A stretch of 28,497 nucleotides of DNA from CAXRDE01 sp964342365. Its GTDB lineage: Bacteria > Cyanobacteriota > Sericytochromatia > UBA7694. The DNA is taken from the NCBI GenBank assembly GCA_964342365.1, contig CAYFGW010000024.1, forward strand, positions 1-28,497. Direction: 5' to 3'. The notes under the pieces are model-generated. The model was not told the origin of the DNA. It searched no databases and saw only the letters and a list, made by a program, of their open reading frames with translations. The position numbers and the translations under genes are program-made. Positions 14,327 to 22,187 of this stretch are shown piece after piece. Numbering within the stretch: the stretch's first letter is position 1; each line of letters opens with the position of its first letter.

Positions 14327-15949
14327 GTGAACTATGCCCAGACCCCCGCTGAGATCTGGGTGCAAATTCTGGCAGGGCTTTCTTTGCTGTTTTTGTCTCA
14401 AACCCGAATTTCGAACACCTTAACGCAGGTGGTCTTTCAGCAATTGCGCGGCAGTATTCACCGCTTTTTTGCCTCCTCCTTGCGTCAGGGCGCCGTGGGG
14501 GTGCTGTCGGCATTGCTCTTACAAACCAGCCGTATTTCCACGCGTATTACCAGTGAACTGGTGCGTCGGCGTTTGCTGTCTTTGCGGCAGGGTTCTCTGG
14601 TGATTCTGGGAGCCGGGGTGGGCAGCAGCCTGAAAGCGCTGATGTTTGCAGCACAGTTTGAAATTCTGGTGGCCCTGTTGTTTTTACTGGGGGGCATTTT
14701 TTGTCTGGCGTTTCCCCGTCGGCAAATTCACGTGCTCAGTGCGCCGCTGATTGCAGCCGGGTGTTTCTGGGCCAGTTTGAGTTTGATCTGGCAGGGGGTG
14801 AGTCCGTTCTTAAGTGGGCTCCTGTCGCGACCAGAGGTATTAGACCGGGTGTTTGGTCTGGGGCTTCCGGGCCAGTTTTTGCTGGTGGTGGCTACCATTG
14901 TCTGCCTGCTTTTTTTGCGCACGGGCACCCTGATGATTTTTATGGTGCTCCAGCTGGCCTGGATGAATCTGGTGTCACTGGCCGCGGGAAGTGCTATTAT
15001 TCTAGGTGTCAATCTGGCACTGGGACTGTTTCCTCTGGAAAACCGCATCAAGCATCCAAGAGTAGGGCGTCTGGTGTGGATCCATGCCCTCAATCGCCTG
15101 CTTTGCGGCGTGTTGATTCTGTTCTTTTTTCCATATATTCACCGGTTGCTGCTCATCATGCCCGTGGGAGATGGGCCCGTGGCGTTGGCCTTTCGTTTTT
15201 CCATTCTACATATTTTTATCAACTTTGTGATGGCGCTGAGCGGATTTTATGGGTATCGTCTGTTTGAACGGGTGGCCCGCTGGATTCACCCGGACACCTC
15301 AGAAAACAATGAGCATGAAGCCGCAGCTCTCATTTTATCGCCCCGGGTGCGCATGATGTTACAACAGGCTCCTCATCATGCGCGGCAGGAGGTCAAAAAA
15401 CAAATCAATATTGCCCTGGAGCAGGTGAAGCGCCTGACCGATGCCAATGCCCGCATGCTTAGCGAAGGCCGTGTGTCAGAAAATTTGCTGGTGCAAGAAC
15501 AGTACTTATTTGAAACCATTCAGCACAGCCTGTACGATTTACTCTTGCCGATTTATGTGTCTCAAAATCAGCAAAAAACATTGCAAGAACCTTTACAGAA
15601 TTCTTTACGGGTGATTGACTATTCCAGTCGTTTGTATGAACAGGCCTATCAACTGCACAAAATTCTGCGCCTGGGTCTGTCTATGTATCAGTATCGTCTG
15701 CCCGTGTCCACTCACGAAACCCTGGCGGGCTTTCTGAACGAATTCAACGAACTCTGGTTGGTCACGTTGCTTCAGCGTGAAGGCCGCAGCGCGGGACTGT
15801 TAGAAAACCGTCTGGAGGCTCTTGAAGAAAGTTTTTTTGATGCTCTGCGCCCCGAAAGCACAGAAGAACAGGTGTGGGCTTATCAGGTGCTGAGCATGTT
15901 GCGGCAACAAAGTGCTCAGCTTTATCAGTTATACTGTGCCCATGTTTGA
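14327..15949 (+). CDS. Degenerate Na/Pi-cotransporter-like membrane protein with PhoU-like tail
   Basis: The start is taken as GTG 14327, with GAGG eight bases upstream; in-frame ATGs at 14273 and 14306 would overlap the preceding gene. The 540-aa product has about eight hydrophobic segments in its first ~320 residues. The segment GVLSALLLQTSRISTRIT followed by LLSLRQGSLVILGAGVGSSLKAL parallels the first repeat of Na/phosphate cotransporters, where QSSS and GANIGTT are conserved. Here these are QTSR and GAGVGSS, so transport may be altered or lost. The C-terminal ~200 residues are helical and fit the PhoU-like domain often fused to such transporters. It is probably expressed with the preceding unknown membrane protein, and its end overlaps the methyltransferase start by 8 nt. 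Confidence 0.65.
   Translation: MNYAQTPAEIWVQILAGLSLLFLSQTRISNTLTQVVFQQLRGSIHRFFASSLRQGAVGVLSALLLQTSRISTRITSELVRRRLLSLRQGSLVILGAGVGSSLKALMFAAQFEILVALLFLLGGIFCLAFPRRQIHVLSAPLIAAGCFWASLSLIWQGVSPFLSGLLSRPEVLDRVFGLGLPGQFLLVVATIVCLLFLRTGTLMIFMVLQLAWMNLVSLAAGSAIILGVNLALGLFPLENRIKHPRVGRLVWIHALNRLLCGVLILFFFPYIHRLLLIMPVGDGPVALAFRFSILHIFINFVMALSGFYGYRLFERVARWIHPDTSENNEHEAAALILSPRVRMMLQQAPHHARQEVKKQINIALEQVKRLTDANARMLSEGRVSENLLVQEQYLFETIQHSLYDLLLPIYVSQNQQKTLQEPLQNSLRVIDYSSRLYEQAYQLHKILRLGLSMYQYRLPVSTHETLAGFLNEFNELWLVTLLQREGRSAGLLENRLEALEESFFDALRPESTEEQVWAYQVLSMLRQQSAQLYQLYCAHV
15930..15935 (+). promoter_or_regulatory. -10 box (TATACT) for the Rsm22-like gene, leaderless
   Basis: TATACT lies inside the end of the preceding gene and is followed by exactly six bases and ATG 15942. 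There is no ribosome-binding site. Confidence 0.45.
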
Positions 15950-16964
15950 ACTTCCTTTTGCGGTGCGCCAGCACATTGAAGAGCGCCTGGATACCCTGGT
16001 TAAAAAGCACGGTCAATCAGCCTTACATCAGGCGGCTGCCCGCCTGAGTCAGCGTTACCTGCGCGGTGGGCAAAATCATTTGTCAGATGCTTTTGCGGTC
16101 CCCGTGTATCTGGGTACCCGTCTGCCTGCCACTTATGCTGCTGCCAGTCATTGTTTGCACCAGCTCACACAGGCTTACCCGGATTTTGCGCCCACACAAT
16201 GTATCGACCTGGGTGCGGGTCCGGGCAGTGTTGCCCTGGCGGCCCACGCCTGCTTGAATGTGACTCAGTTTGTTCTGTTTGAGGCGGAACTTAAAATGCG
16301 TCAGGCCGGTCAGGAGCTGTTTGCAGCTCAGGGATTGTCGGCACAGTGGCAGGCCGGTCACTTGCCTCATTTTCCCACGCTGAACGAAAATCTTACCGGA
16401 GATACGGAGGAAGGCTTATCACGTCTCTGGACCGCGGGCTATGTGCTTAATGAACTCACACCCGCTCAGCGAACGGCTTTTTATACTGCCTGTGTAGAGC
16501 AGGTGAACACCAGAGACGTGCTGCTTATCATTGAGCCGGGAACCCCCGTGGGTTATGAGCATATTTTGTCGGCCCGGGAAGCCTTTTTACATAAGGGGTG
16601 GCAGGTGCTTGCTCCCTGCACCCACGGCACGGCCTGTCCACTGCCGGAAGGAGACTGGTGCCATTTTGCCGAGCGCCTGTCCCGCAGCCATTATCATCGT
16701 CTGTTCAAAGGGGGAGCGCGCGGTTTTGAAGACGAAAAGTTTGCTTACCTGGCGGTGACGCCCAAAAAGACGACGCTTCCCGTGGTGGGGCGCTTGTTGC
16801 GTCAGCCCCGGCAGCACAAAGGGCATGTGCAGCTGCGCTTATGCACCCCTGAGGGAATACAGGAGCCCGTGGTGGGCAAAAAGCATAAGGCGTACAAACG
16901 TCTCAAAAAAGCAAAATGGGGAGACGGTCTGGATGCGCAAACCCGGAACTCGGTGCTATCATAG
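15942..16964 (+). CDS. Rsm22-type ribosomal small-subunit methyltransferase-like protein
   Basis: The start is ATG 15942, not an earlier in-frame codon at 15912, because of the -10 box placed six bases before it and the family-like opening FELPFAVRQHIEERL. The protein is 340 aa. It has a class-I SAM-binding motif CIDLGAGPGS, the segment AGYVLNEL, and the characteristic end ACPLPEGDWCHF with EDEKFAYL. Cys226, Cys232 and Cys240 lie in the region where mitochondrial Rsm22/METTL17 binds an Fe-S cluster, so a cluster may be present here too. Family members act on ribosome small-subunit assembly. A basic tail (KKHKAYKRLKKAKWGDGL) fits RNA contact. The start overlaps the preceding gene by 8 nt. Confidence 0.85.
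   Translation: MFELPFAVRQHIEERLDTLVKKHGQSALHQAAARLSQRYLRGGQNHLSDAFAVPVYLGTRLPATYAAASHCLHQLTQAYPDFAPTQCIDLGAGPGSVALAAHACLNVTQFVLFEAELKMRQAGQELFAAQGLSAQWQAGHLPHFPTLNENLTGDTEEGLSRLWTAGYVLNELTPAQRTAFYTACVEQVNTRDVLLIIEPGTPVGYEHILSAREAFLHKGWQVLAPCTHGTACPLPEGDWCHFAERLSRSHYHRLFKGGARGFEDEKFAYLAVTPKKTTLPVVGRLLRQPRQHKGHVQLRLCTPEGIQEPVVGKKHKAYKRLKKAKWGDGLDAQTRNSVLS
16954..16962 (+). promoter_or_regulatory. Extended -10 (TGcTATCAT) for the barrel-like protein, leaderless
   Basis: Six bases separate the box from ATG 16969 and no ribosome-binding site is present. Confidence 0.5.
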
Positions 16965-16968
16965 CATT

Positions 16969-17460
16969 ATGAAACCATTGATTCTTGCTATATTCTGTTT
17001 TTTCTGTTTAGCGACTCCCGCTTCGGCCCAGTTTCTGGGTGGAGCATCTGGTGAACTGACTTTTCTGAGGGGGCCAGAGTACCCCGAAAACCCCGAAGAC
17101 TCGCGCACCGCTCTGATTACAGGAGGGTATTTTGGGGCCAGTGGCTTTGAAGTGCGTTCAGGTGTCATCCTGGCAGAAGGTGCTTCTCAGGGATTCCTGG
17201 TGGATCTGGGGCTGCGCATTACTCCCAAGTGGTTTGGGCAGCCGGAATATTTGTTTAATCTGGTATCTCCTTACGGTGTTATCTCCGGGTCCGCGTCTTT
17301 TCCCTGGAGCGTGGGCTGGAGCGCCCGTGCCGGGTTGGGATTTGCCATTTTGAGATATGCTTCTGTGAATGCCGAAATTGGCTATCGGTCCCATCGCTTG
17401 AGTGAAAACGCTCTGCTTGAGGGCGTGACCGTGGGTGTACACGCCAGTTACCCTTTTTAG
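16969..17460 (+). CDS. Small exported beta-barrel-like protein
   Basis: The start is ATG 16969; upstream in-frame codons lie inside the methyltransferase gene and would not give a signal peptide. The 163-aa product begins with a clear cleavable signal peptide (LAIFCFFCLATPASAQ, cut near residue 21). The mature part alternates short amphipathic strands (TGGYFGASGFEVRSGVIL, then SVGWSARAGLGFAIL and VNAEIGYRSHRL) and ends in SYPF, the C-terminal Phe typical of outer-membrane barrels. The length would allow about eight strands. This is the best local evidence for an outer membrane. The stop interlocks with that of the convergent pseudokinase gene in TTAG (17457-17460). Confidence 0.75.
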   Translation: MKPLILAIFCFFCLATPASAQFLGGASGELTFLRGPEYPENPEDSRTALITGGYFGASGFEVRSGVILAEGASQGFLVDLGLRITPKWFGQPEYLFNLVSPYGVISGSASFPWSVGWSARAGLGFAILRYASVNAEIGYRSHRLSENALLEGVTVGVHASYPF

Positions 17461-18695
17461 TCGAGAGCTTCCATTTGTCTGTTCAATAGTTCAAGCAGTT
17501 CCTCTGATGAGGCAAAACGCTTGTCGGGTTTTCCGTCCAGCAGCTTTTCTAGCAGGGGCTCAAGGACCTGATGCTTTTGGCATACCCGTTCCATGGCTGC
17601 TTGCTTGATGGTGTAGTGAGAGGCTACCACCTGCTGACTGGGCGTTCTGAAAGACATGAGGGGTTCCCCGAGCAGAAAATAGCACAGTAAGCAGCCCAGG
17701 GACCAGAAATCACTCTGGGGAACCGCACTCTCTCCCAGGATCTGTTCAGGAGACAAAAAGTCAAGATGTCCTAGCGGAATCCGGTTTTCCTCGGCATAGG
17801 ACTTTCGCATAAAATCTTCTGCGGAAATCAGCTCAAATAGATAATCATCCACAAAACTAAAGACGTCTTTGGATTCAAAGTAAATGTTGTGGGGGTTTAA
17901 ATTGCCGTGGGCCAGGCCCTGATCATGTAAGGGCTGCAAACTTTTCACCATGATTTTAAACATCACCAACGATTGTTTGACGTTTAAACAACCCAGTTTG
18001 GTGAGCATTTTTGCCAGGGCAACTCCGCTGGCAAAAGGTCTGGCAATTTGTAAGGCATTATCGGTCCATTTATAGTGGGACTCTATCAGGGGGATGGTGT
18101 CGTAAAAAGGGGCCAGTTTTTCTTTGCGTGCATGGATATGTTGAGACTGGGCATTGGGGCCAAGGGTTTCTTTTTGTATGGAATGCACCACAAAGGACTG
18201 AGTATTCTGGGTGTGCTTGTGCACTTCAACCCCTTTTTGCTTGCGCAAAAGCAGCTCAGTGGGAATCTGAGATTTTACTTTCTCAGGCAGGGGTTGTTGC
18301 TGTGGAGCTGTTTGTACAGCTTCTGCTACGCCGATATGGGGCAGAATTTGTTCTGAAATGGCCTGACATTTACTTTGAAACAAAAAGCTGTTGGTTTTTT
18401 CTCGCTCAGATAGAAAGAAAAAAGCCACGTTTTCATAGAGCAAAATAAGTTCAAAGTGCTCTGAGTCCAGTGCGGTCAATTGAGAACAGGGTACATCATT
18501 GAGCTCGCGAAGCAAGATCAGGCCGTCCAGTGCAACGGTTTCCAGGGGTGTTTTTTCCAGCGTATCTGAAAAAAGTCGGGTGAAAAACGGGTAAAACACT
18601 TCGTTCTGGGCATCAAAGGAAAAAACACTCACAAAAATAATGCCGGGAAAAAAATCTTCTACTTCGCTGGTGAAGTTGTTTAAGCGAGTTTCCAT
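17457..18695 (-). CDS. Roadblock-like domain fused to pseudokinase (HGN catalytic loop)
   Basis: This 412-aa protein has a Hanks-type kinase fold at residues ~205-405, but key residues are missing. The catalytic loop HRDxKxxN reads HGNLNPHN (263-270), the DFG region reads VDDY, and no glycine loop or lysine pair is clear; SPEQ and the following DFWSLGCLL segment are kept. It should bind partners rather than phosphorylate. The N-terminal ~120 residues alternate strands and helices like a roadblock/LC7 domain (FVSVFSFDAQNEVFYPFF, FELILLYENVAFFFLSE). The start ATG follows the stop of the receiver-kinase gene by one base, so the two are co-expressed. A paralogue lies at 20561-21733. Confidence 0.8.
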   Translation of the reverse strand: METRLNNFTSEVEDFFPGIIFVSVFSFDAQNEVFYPFFTRLFSDTLEKTPLETVALDGLILLRELNDVPCSQLTALDSEHFELILLYENVAFFFLSEREKTNSFLFQSKCQAISEQILPHIGVAEAVQTAPQQQPLPEKVKSQIPTELLLRKQKGVEVHKHTQNTQSFVVHSIQKETLGPNAQSQHIHARKEKLAPFYDTIPLIESHYKWTDNALQIARPFASGVALAKMLTKLGCLNVKQSLVMFKIMVKSLQPLHDQGLAHGNLNPHNIYFESKDVFSFVDDYLFELISAEDFMRKSYAEENRIPLGHLDFLSPEQILGESAVPQSDFWSLGCLLCYFLLGEPLMSFRTPSQQVVASHYTIKQAAMERVCQKHQVLEPLLEKLLDGKPDKRFASSEELLELLNRQMEALD

Positions 18696-18696
18696 G

Positions 18697-19980
18697 CTAC
18701 AGCTTGAAGGGTTCCTGTAGTTCTTCTTCAGAAAGGTGGTTCAGTAAATTGGTGAGCTCTTTTTGCACGTCTTCAATGGTACTAAAGCGCAGCTCTTTCT
18801 CAATGCAAACACATTGAGAAATCAGCGCACTCAGAGGAATGGGCACCTTTTTTGACACCAGATGAGGCAATTCTAATTCCTCAGAAAACATGCGCTCCAT
18901 ACGTTCGGTCATATTGGAAGATTCAAAGCAGCTTTTGCCCGTGAAAATGTAGTACATCATGGCCCCGAAGGCGTAGATATCGCTGCGGGTATCCAGGGTG
19001 TTTTCCTGAGAGGCCAGTTGCTCGGGCGCCATATAGAGAAGTGTACCTGCGCCGAGATCCTGTTGGTCAAGTCCGGCATTTTTCAGTCGGGCCAGACCGA
19101 AGTCGGCTATTTTAGGCTCCCCTTCTTTAGACATGAGCACGTTTTCTGGCTTGATGTCCCGATGCACCACTTCATGCTCGTGGGCATAAGCCAGTCCTTT
19201 AGCCACTTTGATCATGATTTCCAGTAAAAAGGAGAGAGACACCAGCTCTTTTTTAAGCAGGCTTTCCAGGTCTGAACCGTCCACCCACTCCATGACAATG
19301 GAGCAGTCGCCGTTCTCGTGTTTGATATAGTCATAAACCTTGACGATATAGGGGTTTTCCAGATTGGCAACGATTTGTGCTTCCTGTAAAAAAGCTTCGG
19401 TAAAAAACTTTTTTTCGGCCTCGTTCATTTGCGAAGAAGACATCTTTTTGATGGCCACCGGGCGGTTTAAAAGGTTATCCGTGGCCAGAAAAACCGTGGC
19501 ACTGCCCCCTGAACCAATTTCCTTCTGGATTTGATAACGCAAGGTGGTTATATCCGTTTTTTCCACGTCCGTCTTTTTAACACCCGCTGTTTCTGTGCTG
19601 CTCTCTATCAGGTGGGTGTCCAGCACTTCCTGTAATTCCTGAATTTTAAAGGGTTTGAACAAATAGTCTTTTACCCCCAGCTGAATGCTTTTGCGCAGGT
19701 CTTTGTAAGTTTTGCGAGCACTCAAAAATACCACAGGAATATCTGCGAGGTTTTCATCCTCGTTGAGTTTTTCTACAAAAGAGTAGCCATCAAGAGAAGG
19801 CATGCTGATATCTGAAATGATCAGATGAGGTTTATGGTTTTCTAAGTAGTCCAGCGCCTTGTCCGCCGATTCACAAGAAAACACTTCAAATCCTTTGGAG
19901 GTAATATAACTTTCGAGGATAACGCGAATCGTTTCATCATCATCGACAATTTGTACAACGGGGTGTGTTTCAACAGTCAA
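18697..19980 (-). CDS. Receiver domain fused to active-looking Ser/Thr protein kinase
   Basis: The start is TTG 19980, preceded by AGGTGA at eight bases and an in-frame stop just upstream, so no longer start exists. The 427-aa product opens with a CheY-like receiver (DDD at 13-15, phospho-acceptor Asp57, Lys109) and continues with a Hanks-type kinase from about residue 148. All key kinase residues are present: GSGGSA loop (156-161), Lys178, HRDIKPEN (Asp275, Asn280), DFG (Asp293) and APE (318-320). A histidine kinase could therefore control a Ser/Thr kinase directly through the receiver. No transmembrane or PASTA segment is seen, so it is cytosolic. It heads an operon with the pseudokinase, a likely partner or substrate. 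Confidence 0.9.
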   Translation of the reverse strand: MTVETHPVVQIVDDDETIRVILESYITSKGFEVFSCESADKALDYLENHKPHLIISDISMPSLDGYSFVEKLNEDENLADIPVVFLSARKTYKDLRKSIQLGVKDYLFKPFKIQELQEVLDTHLIESSTETAGVKKTDVEKTDITTLRYQIQKEIGSGGSATVFLATDNLLNRPVAIKKMSSSQMNEAEKKFFTEAFLQEAQIVANLENPYIVKVYDYIKHENGDCSIVMEWVDGSDLESLLKKELVSLSFLLEIMIKVAKGLAYAHEHEVVHRDIKPENVLMSKEGEPKIADFGLARLKNAGLDQQDLGAGTLLYMAPEQLASQENTLDTRSDIYAFGAMMYYIFTGKSCFESSNMTERMERMFSEELELPHLVSKKVPIPLSALISQCVCIEKELRFSTIEDVQKELTNLLNHLSEEELQEPFKL

Positions 19981-20037
19981 CTTTTAAATCACCTGACCCG
20001 GTTTCATAACCGCTTTTTTTGAGTGTGAGTTTTTCTA

Positions 20038-20046
20038 ATTATAACA
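20038..20046 (-). promoter_or_regulatory. Extended -10 promoter (TGtTATAAT) for the receiver-kinase operon
   Basis: A consensus box on the minus strand. The predicted start is near 20031, giving a leader of about 50 nt before TTG 19980. Confidence 0.55.
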
Positions 20047-20136
20047 TTCGAAAAAATGAAACCGTAAGCCTGATCACAAGATTAAATTCAGAGGCGTTTT
20101 TGATTTTTATAGGTTTTTAACGATGCGCTGTAAATG

Positions 20137-20159
20137 TGCTACTCTGTCTTATGTATACT
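20137..20159 (+). promoter_or_regulatory. Overlapping -10 candidates for the roadblock gene
   Basis: TGc-TACTCT (20137-20145) and TATACT (20154-20159) are both plausible. The second gives a leader of about 36 nt with GGAAGG before ATG 20202. The first would place a near-leaderless start at ATG 20151. Confidence 0.35.
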
Positions 20160-20201
20160 ACACGTGAAAGTATCACAAATAATGGAAGGTGCATAAACTT
20201 A

Positions 20202-20564
20202 ATGCAAAGCATTGTAGACGAACTGATGAATAAACTGCCCGGAGCGCTCGCGATTTCGGTGGCAGAAATTGATTCAGGCATGACTCTGGCTTCTAAATCC
20301 AACACTTCGTCCCTCGAACCCGAGTTGGCGGCAGCATATAATGCTGAGGTCATTAAACAGAAGCTGAAAGCTAAAACTGCCCTGGGTCTGGAAGACAAGA
20401 ATATTGAGGATATCCTCATTACCCTGACGGATCAATATCACGTCATTACGATTGTGCCCGGCAACACCTACTTTGTTTATGTGGCAACCACAAAGGACTC
20501 TAATCTGGCTATTATTCGCGCCACGCTGCGTAAATACATGGACCAAATCAAAAGTAAGGTCTAA
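20202..20564 (+). CDS. Roadblock/LC7-family small protein
   Basis: ATG 20202 is preferred because the domain begins right there and GGAAGG lies upstream; ATG 20151 is an alternative that adds 17 residues. The protein is about 120 aa, one single roadblock/LC7 domain: an opening helix MQSIVDELMNKLPGALA, the strand AISVAEIDSGMTLAS, a long helix, then ILITLTDQYHVITIV and YFVYVATT with a closing helix. In bacteria such proteins (MglB type) bind small GTPases and polarity or motility proteins. No MglA-type GTPase is in the window. It is surrounded by two roadblock-pseudokinase genes, which might bind it as dimers. Its stop interlocks with that of the second pseudokinase. Confidence 0.85.
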   Translation: MQSIVDELMNKLPGALAISVAEIDSGMTLASKSNTSSLEPELAAAYNAEVIKQKLKAKTALGLEDKNIEDILITLTDQYHVITIVPGNTYFVYVATTKDSNLAIIRATLRKYMDQIKSKV

Positions 20565-21733
20565 ACCGCTACTGCTTTTTGAAGTGAAATAATATCATCA
20601 ATATGATGAATGAGCCCGGACACGCTTGTGGCGCGTTGTTCGGGTTTTTCTTGTAAGAGTTCAAGCAACAGCTTTTCAATTTCAGGATGGGTTTTACACA
20701 GGGTGCCTTGCGCAATCAGGAGTAAATCCTGAGCGATAATTAACTGATGCCCCCGATTGTGAACGGTAGTCAGGCCCGTCCCCGAGAGACAATAACAGAG
20801 CAACTGCCCCAGTGCCCAGTAATCACTCTGGATGATAGCAGGCTCATTTCGCAGCTGCTCCGGAGCCAGAAAAGACCAGTTTCCTACAGGTGGACGGCCT
20901 TCATCTTTAAACAGTCCCTCTGGGATTTTATCATCGTCCATGAGCGTGTTTAAGCCACTGTCCACCAGCACAATCTGACGCTGACGGGTCAGAAAAATAT
21001 TGTTGGGCTGCAGATTGCCGTGGGGAATATTCTGCTCGTGAAAAGGTTGCAGGGTTTTTAAAATGGAGCGCACAATCAGCATACTCTGCTTCAGAGACAC
21101 TTTTTTATTTTGCTGAATCAGCTGCGCCAGACTCTTGCCCTGTATAAAGGGTCGACGAATGATAATCTGATCGTTGACCGGTTGTGCTGTGGCGGTGGCA
21201 AAGGTCTCCGATGAGGGCACCTTGTGTTGACATTTCCACCAGTGATTTTCTTTGGCAAGAGCGTGAGTAAGAGAGGTATTCACAATATGTTCCACAAATT
21301 CCTCGCCGCTGGCTTCGGTAATGCGGTTAACGCAGATCCCGGGCATGTCCCGTAAACTTTCGCTGCGGCTTTCGGTGCGAATTTCGCGGGTTTCTAAAGA
21401 AGCCCACATCTGAAGTTGAAGTCTGCGGGTTACCCGTTTGAGCTGTTCCATATTGCTCATATGCGTACCGGACACAAAAATCAGCGTCCCTTTTTCATGA
21501 TAGAGCGTAATTTCCACCAGACCTTCAGAAAAAAAACTCTGAACTATCTGAGCCCGATCTATCAGATGCTCTTGAAAGCTGCCATACACCTCTAACCAGC
21601 GCTGCGTTTTATAACCCTTCACACCAAAGTCATGCTGCCACTGATTGCCATCTTCAAAAAAGGCACCGCACCAGATCAGATCCGGCAGTTCTTCAGAGAG
21701 TTTTTTGATGAAAGCTTTCATTCTATAGATCAT
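20561..21733 (-). CDS. Second pseudokinase with HGN catalytic loop and N-terminal roadblock-like region
   Basis: This 390-aa protein (ATG 21733, or ATG 21721 four codons later) has the same architecture as the protein at 17457-18695. The N-terminal ~115 residues resemble a roadblock-like fold (DLIWCGAFFEDGNQWQHDFG, LVEITLYHEKGTLIFVSG). The C-terminal ~200 residues are kinase-like, with HGNLQPNN (238-245) replacing HRDxKxxN, VDSG (257-260) replacing DFG and APEQ (290-293) retained, followed by SDYWALGQLL. It should be catalytically dead. The shared HGNL-x-P-x-N motif in both paralogues indicates selection for a non-catalytic role such as scaffold or allosteric partner. The promoter is unclear; two TTGACA hexamers lie upstream at 21753-21758 and 21774-21779 on the minus strand. 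Confidence 0.8.
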   Translation of the reverse strand: MIYRMKAFIKKLSEELPDLIWCGAFFEDGNQWQHDFGVKGYKTQRWLEVYGSFQEHLIDRAQIVQSFFSEGLVEITLYHEKGTLIFVSGTHMSNMEQLKRVTRRLQLQMWASLETREIRTESRSESLRDMPGICVNRITEASGEEFVEHIVNTSLTHALAKENHWWKCQHKVPSSETFATATAQPVNDQIIIRRPFIQGKSLAQLIQQNKKVSLKQSMLIVRSILKTLQPFHEQNIPHGNLQPNNIFLTRQRQIVLVDSGLNTLMDDDKIPEGLFKDEGRPPVGNWSFLAPEQLRNEPAIIQSDYWALGQLLCYCLSGTGLTTVHNRGHQLIIAQDLLLIAQGTLCKTHPEIEKLLLELLQEKPEQRATSVSGLIHHIDDIISLQKAVAV

Positions 21734-21841
21734 CTTTAGAAATACAGGTTGCTGTCAAGGTTTTTTTGATGATTGTCAACCCCTTTTATGTGTGCATATG
21801 TGCTTTCTGGGCGGGGCGTTTCATGAGATGTTGAAGTATTC

Positions 21842-22019
21842 ATGCCCTTCAGGGTATAAAGTGGAAGAGACTGGTACACGAGACATAGAAGTGCCGACCC
21901 GCAAGGTCAAGCCAGGTCAAACCTGTAGTGTCAGCTTAGCGGGATCTTGCTTCATTGCTTGAGTTGAAGACGGTCTGGTGCTTTGCTAAGCCTCCGATCT
22001 GGCTCAAAAAATACCACCT
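21842..22019. ncRNA. Candidate structured RNA
   Basis: Several complementary pairs can be read: ATGCCC/GGGTAT (21842-21847 with 21852-21857), GACC/GGTC (21896-21899 with 21905-21908), CAGGT/ACCTG (21913-21917 with 21921-21925), and a nested rod of GCTTAGC/GCTAAGC (21934-21940 with 21985-21991), GATC/GGTC (21943-21946 with 21972-21975) and CTTCA/TGAAG (21950-21954 with 21965-21969). AGCCAG (21910-21915) can alternatively pair with CTGGCT (21999-22004), excluding the CAGGT stem. The next gene has its own promoter downstream, so a separate small RNA fits better than a 5' leader. A rod with a central bubble recalls 6S RNA, and the AAGCCAGG...ACCTG stretch weakly recalls the B12 box. Strand and identity are unresolved. 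Confidence 0.3.
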
Positions 22020-22123
22020 GAGATTACAAAACGGTTTGTCAGGACACCTACACACCTAAATCTTGCAATATGTCTAAGTCAATATATATATCATTTGTTT
22101 TTTAAATACGCGTCATTTGGTTT

Positions 22124-22152
22124 TTGACTATTTTACGCTATTTTGATACGAT
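22124..22152 (+). promoter_or_regulatory. Full promoter for the receiver-PATAN gene
   Basis: TTGACT (-35), a 17-base spacer ending in TGA, and TACGAT (-10) make the most complete promoter in the window. The start would be near 22159, with GGAGCAGGTG before ATG 22188. Confidence 0.65.
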
Positions 22153-22187
22153 AAAAACAGAAGTTTTTAAGCATTCGGAGCAGGTGT

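Larger units (their letters stand above)
21734..22187. other. 454-bp gene-free region between the second pseudokinase and the receiver-PATAN gene
   Basis: No protein-coding frame is convincing here. It holds two TTGACA hexamers near 21753-21779 (minus), a block with several complementary stems at 21842-22019 (see the RNA candidate), an AT-rich stretch around 22080-22110, and the promoter of the receiver-PATAN gene at 22124-22152. Confidence 0.7.

Noticed and set aside
14701..15267. Plus-strand reading frame of 188 codons inside the Na/Pi-like gene
   Set aside because: It is an overlapping frame of a membrane protein whose own frame shows repeated hydrophobic helices and family motifs.
21842..22060. 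Cobalamin riboswitch controlling the receiver-PATAN gene
   Set aside because: Only a partial B12-box-like stretch is seen, the rest of the conserved core does not align, and the gene has its own promoter downstream of the structure.
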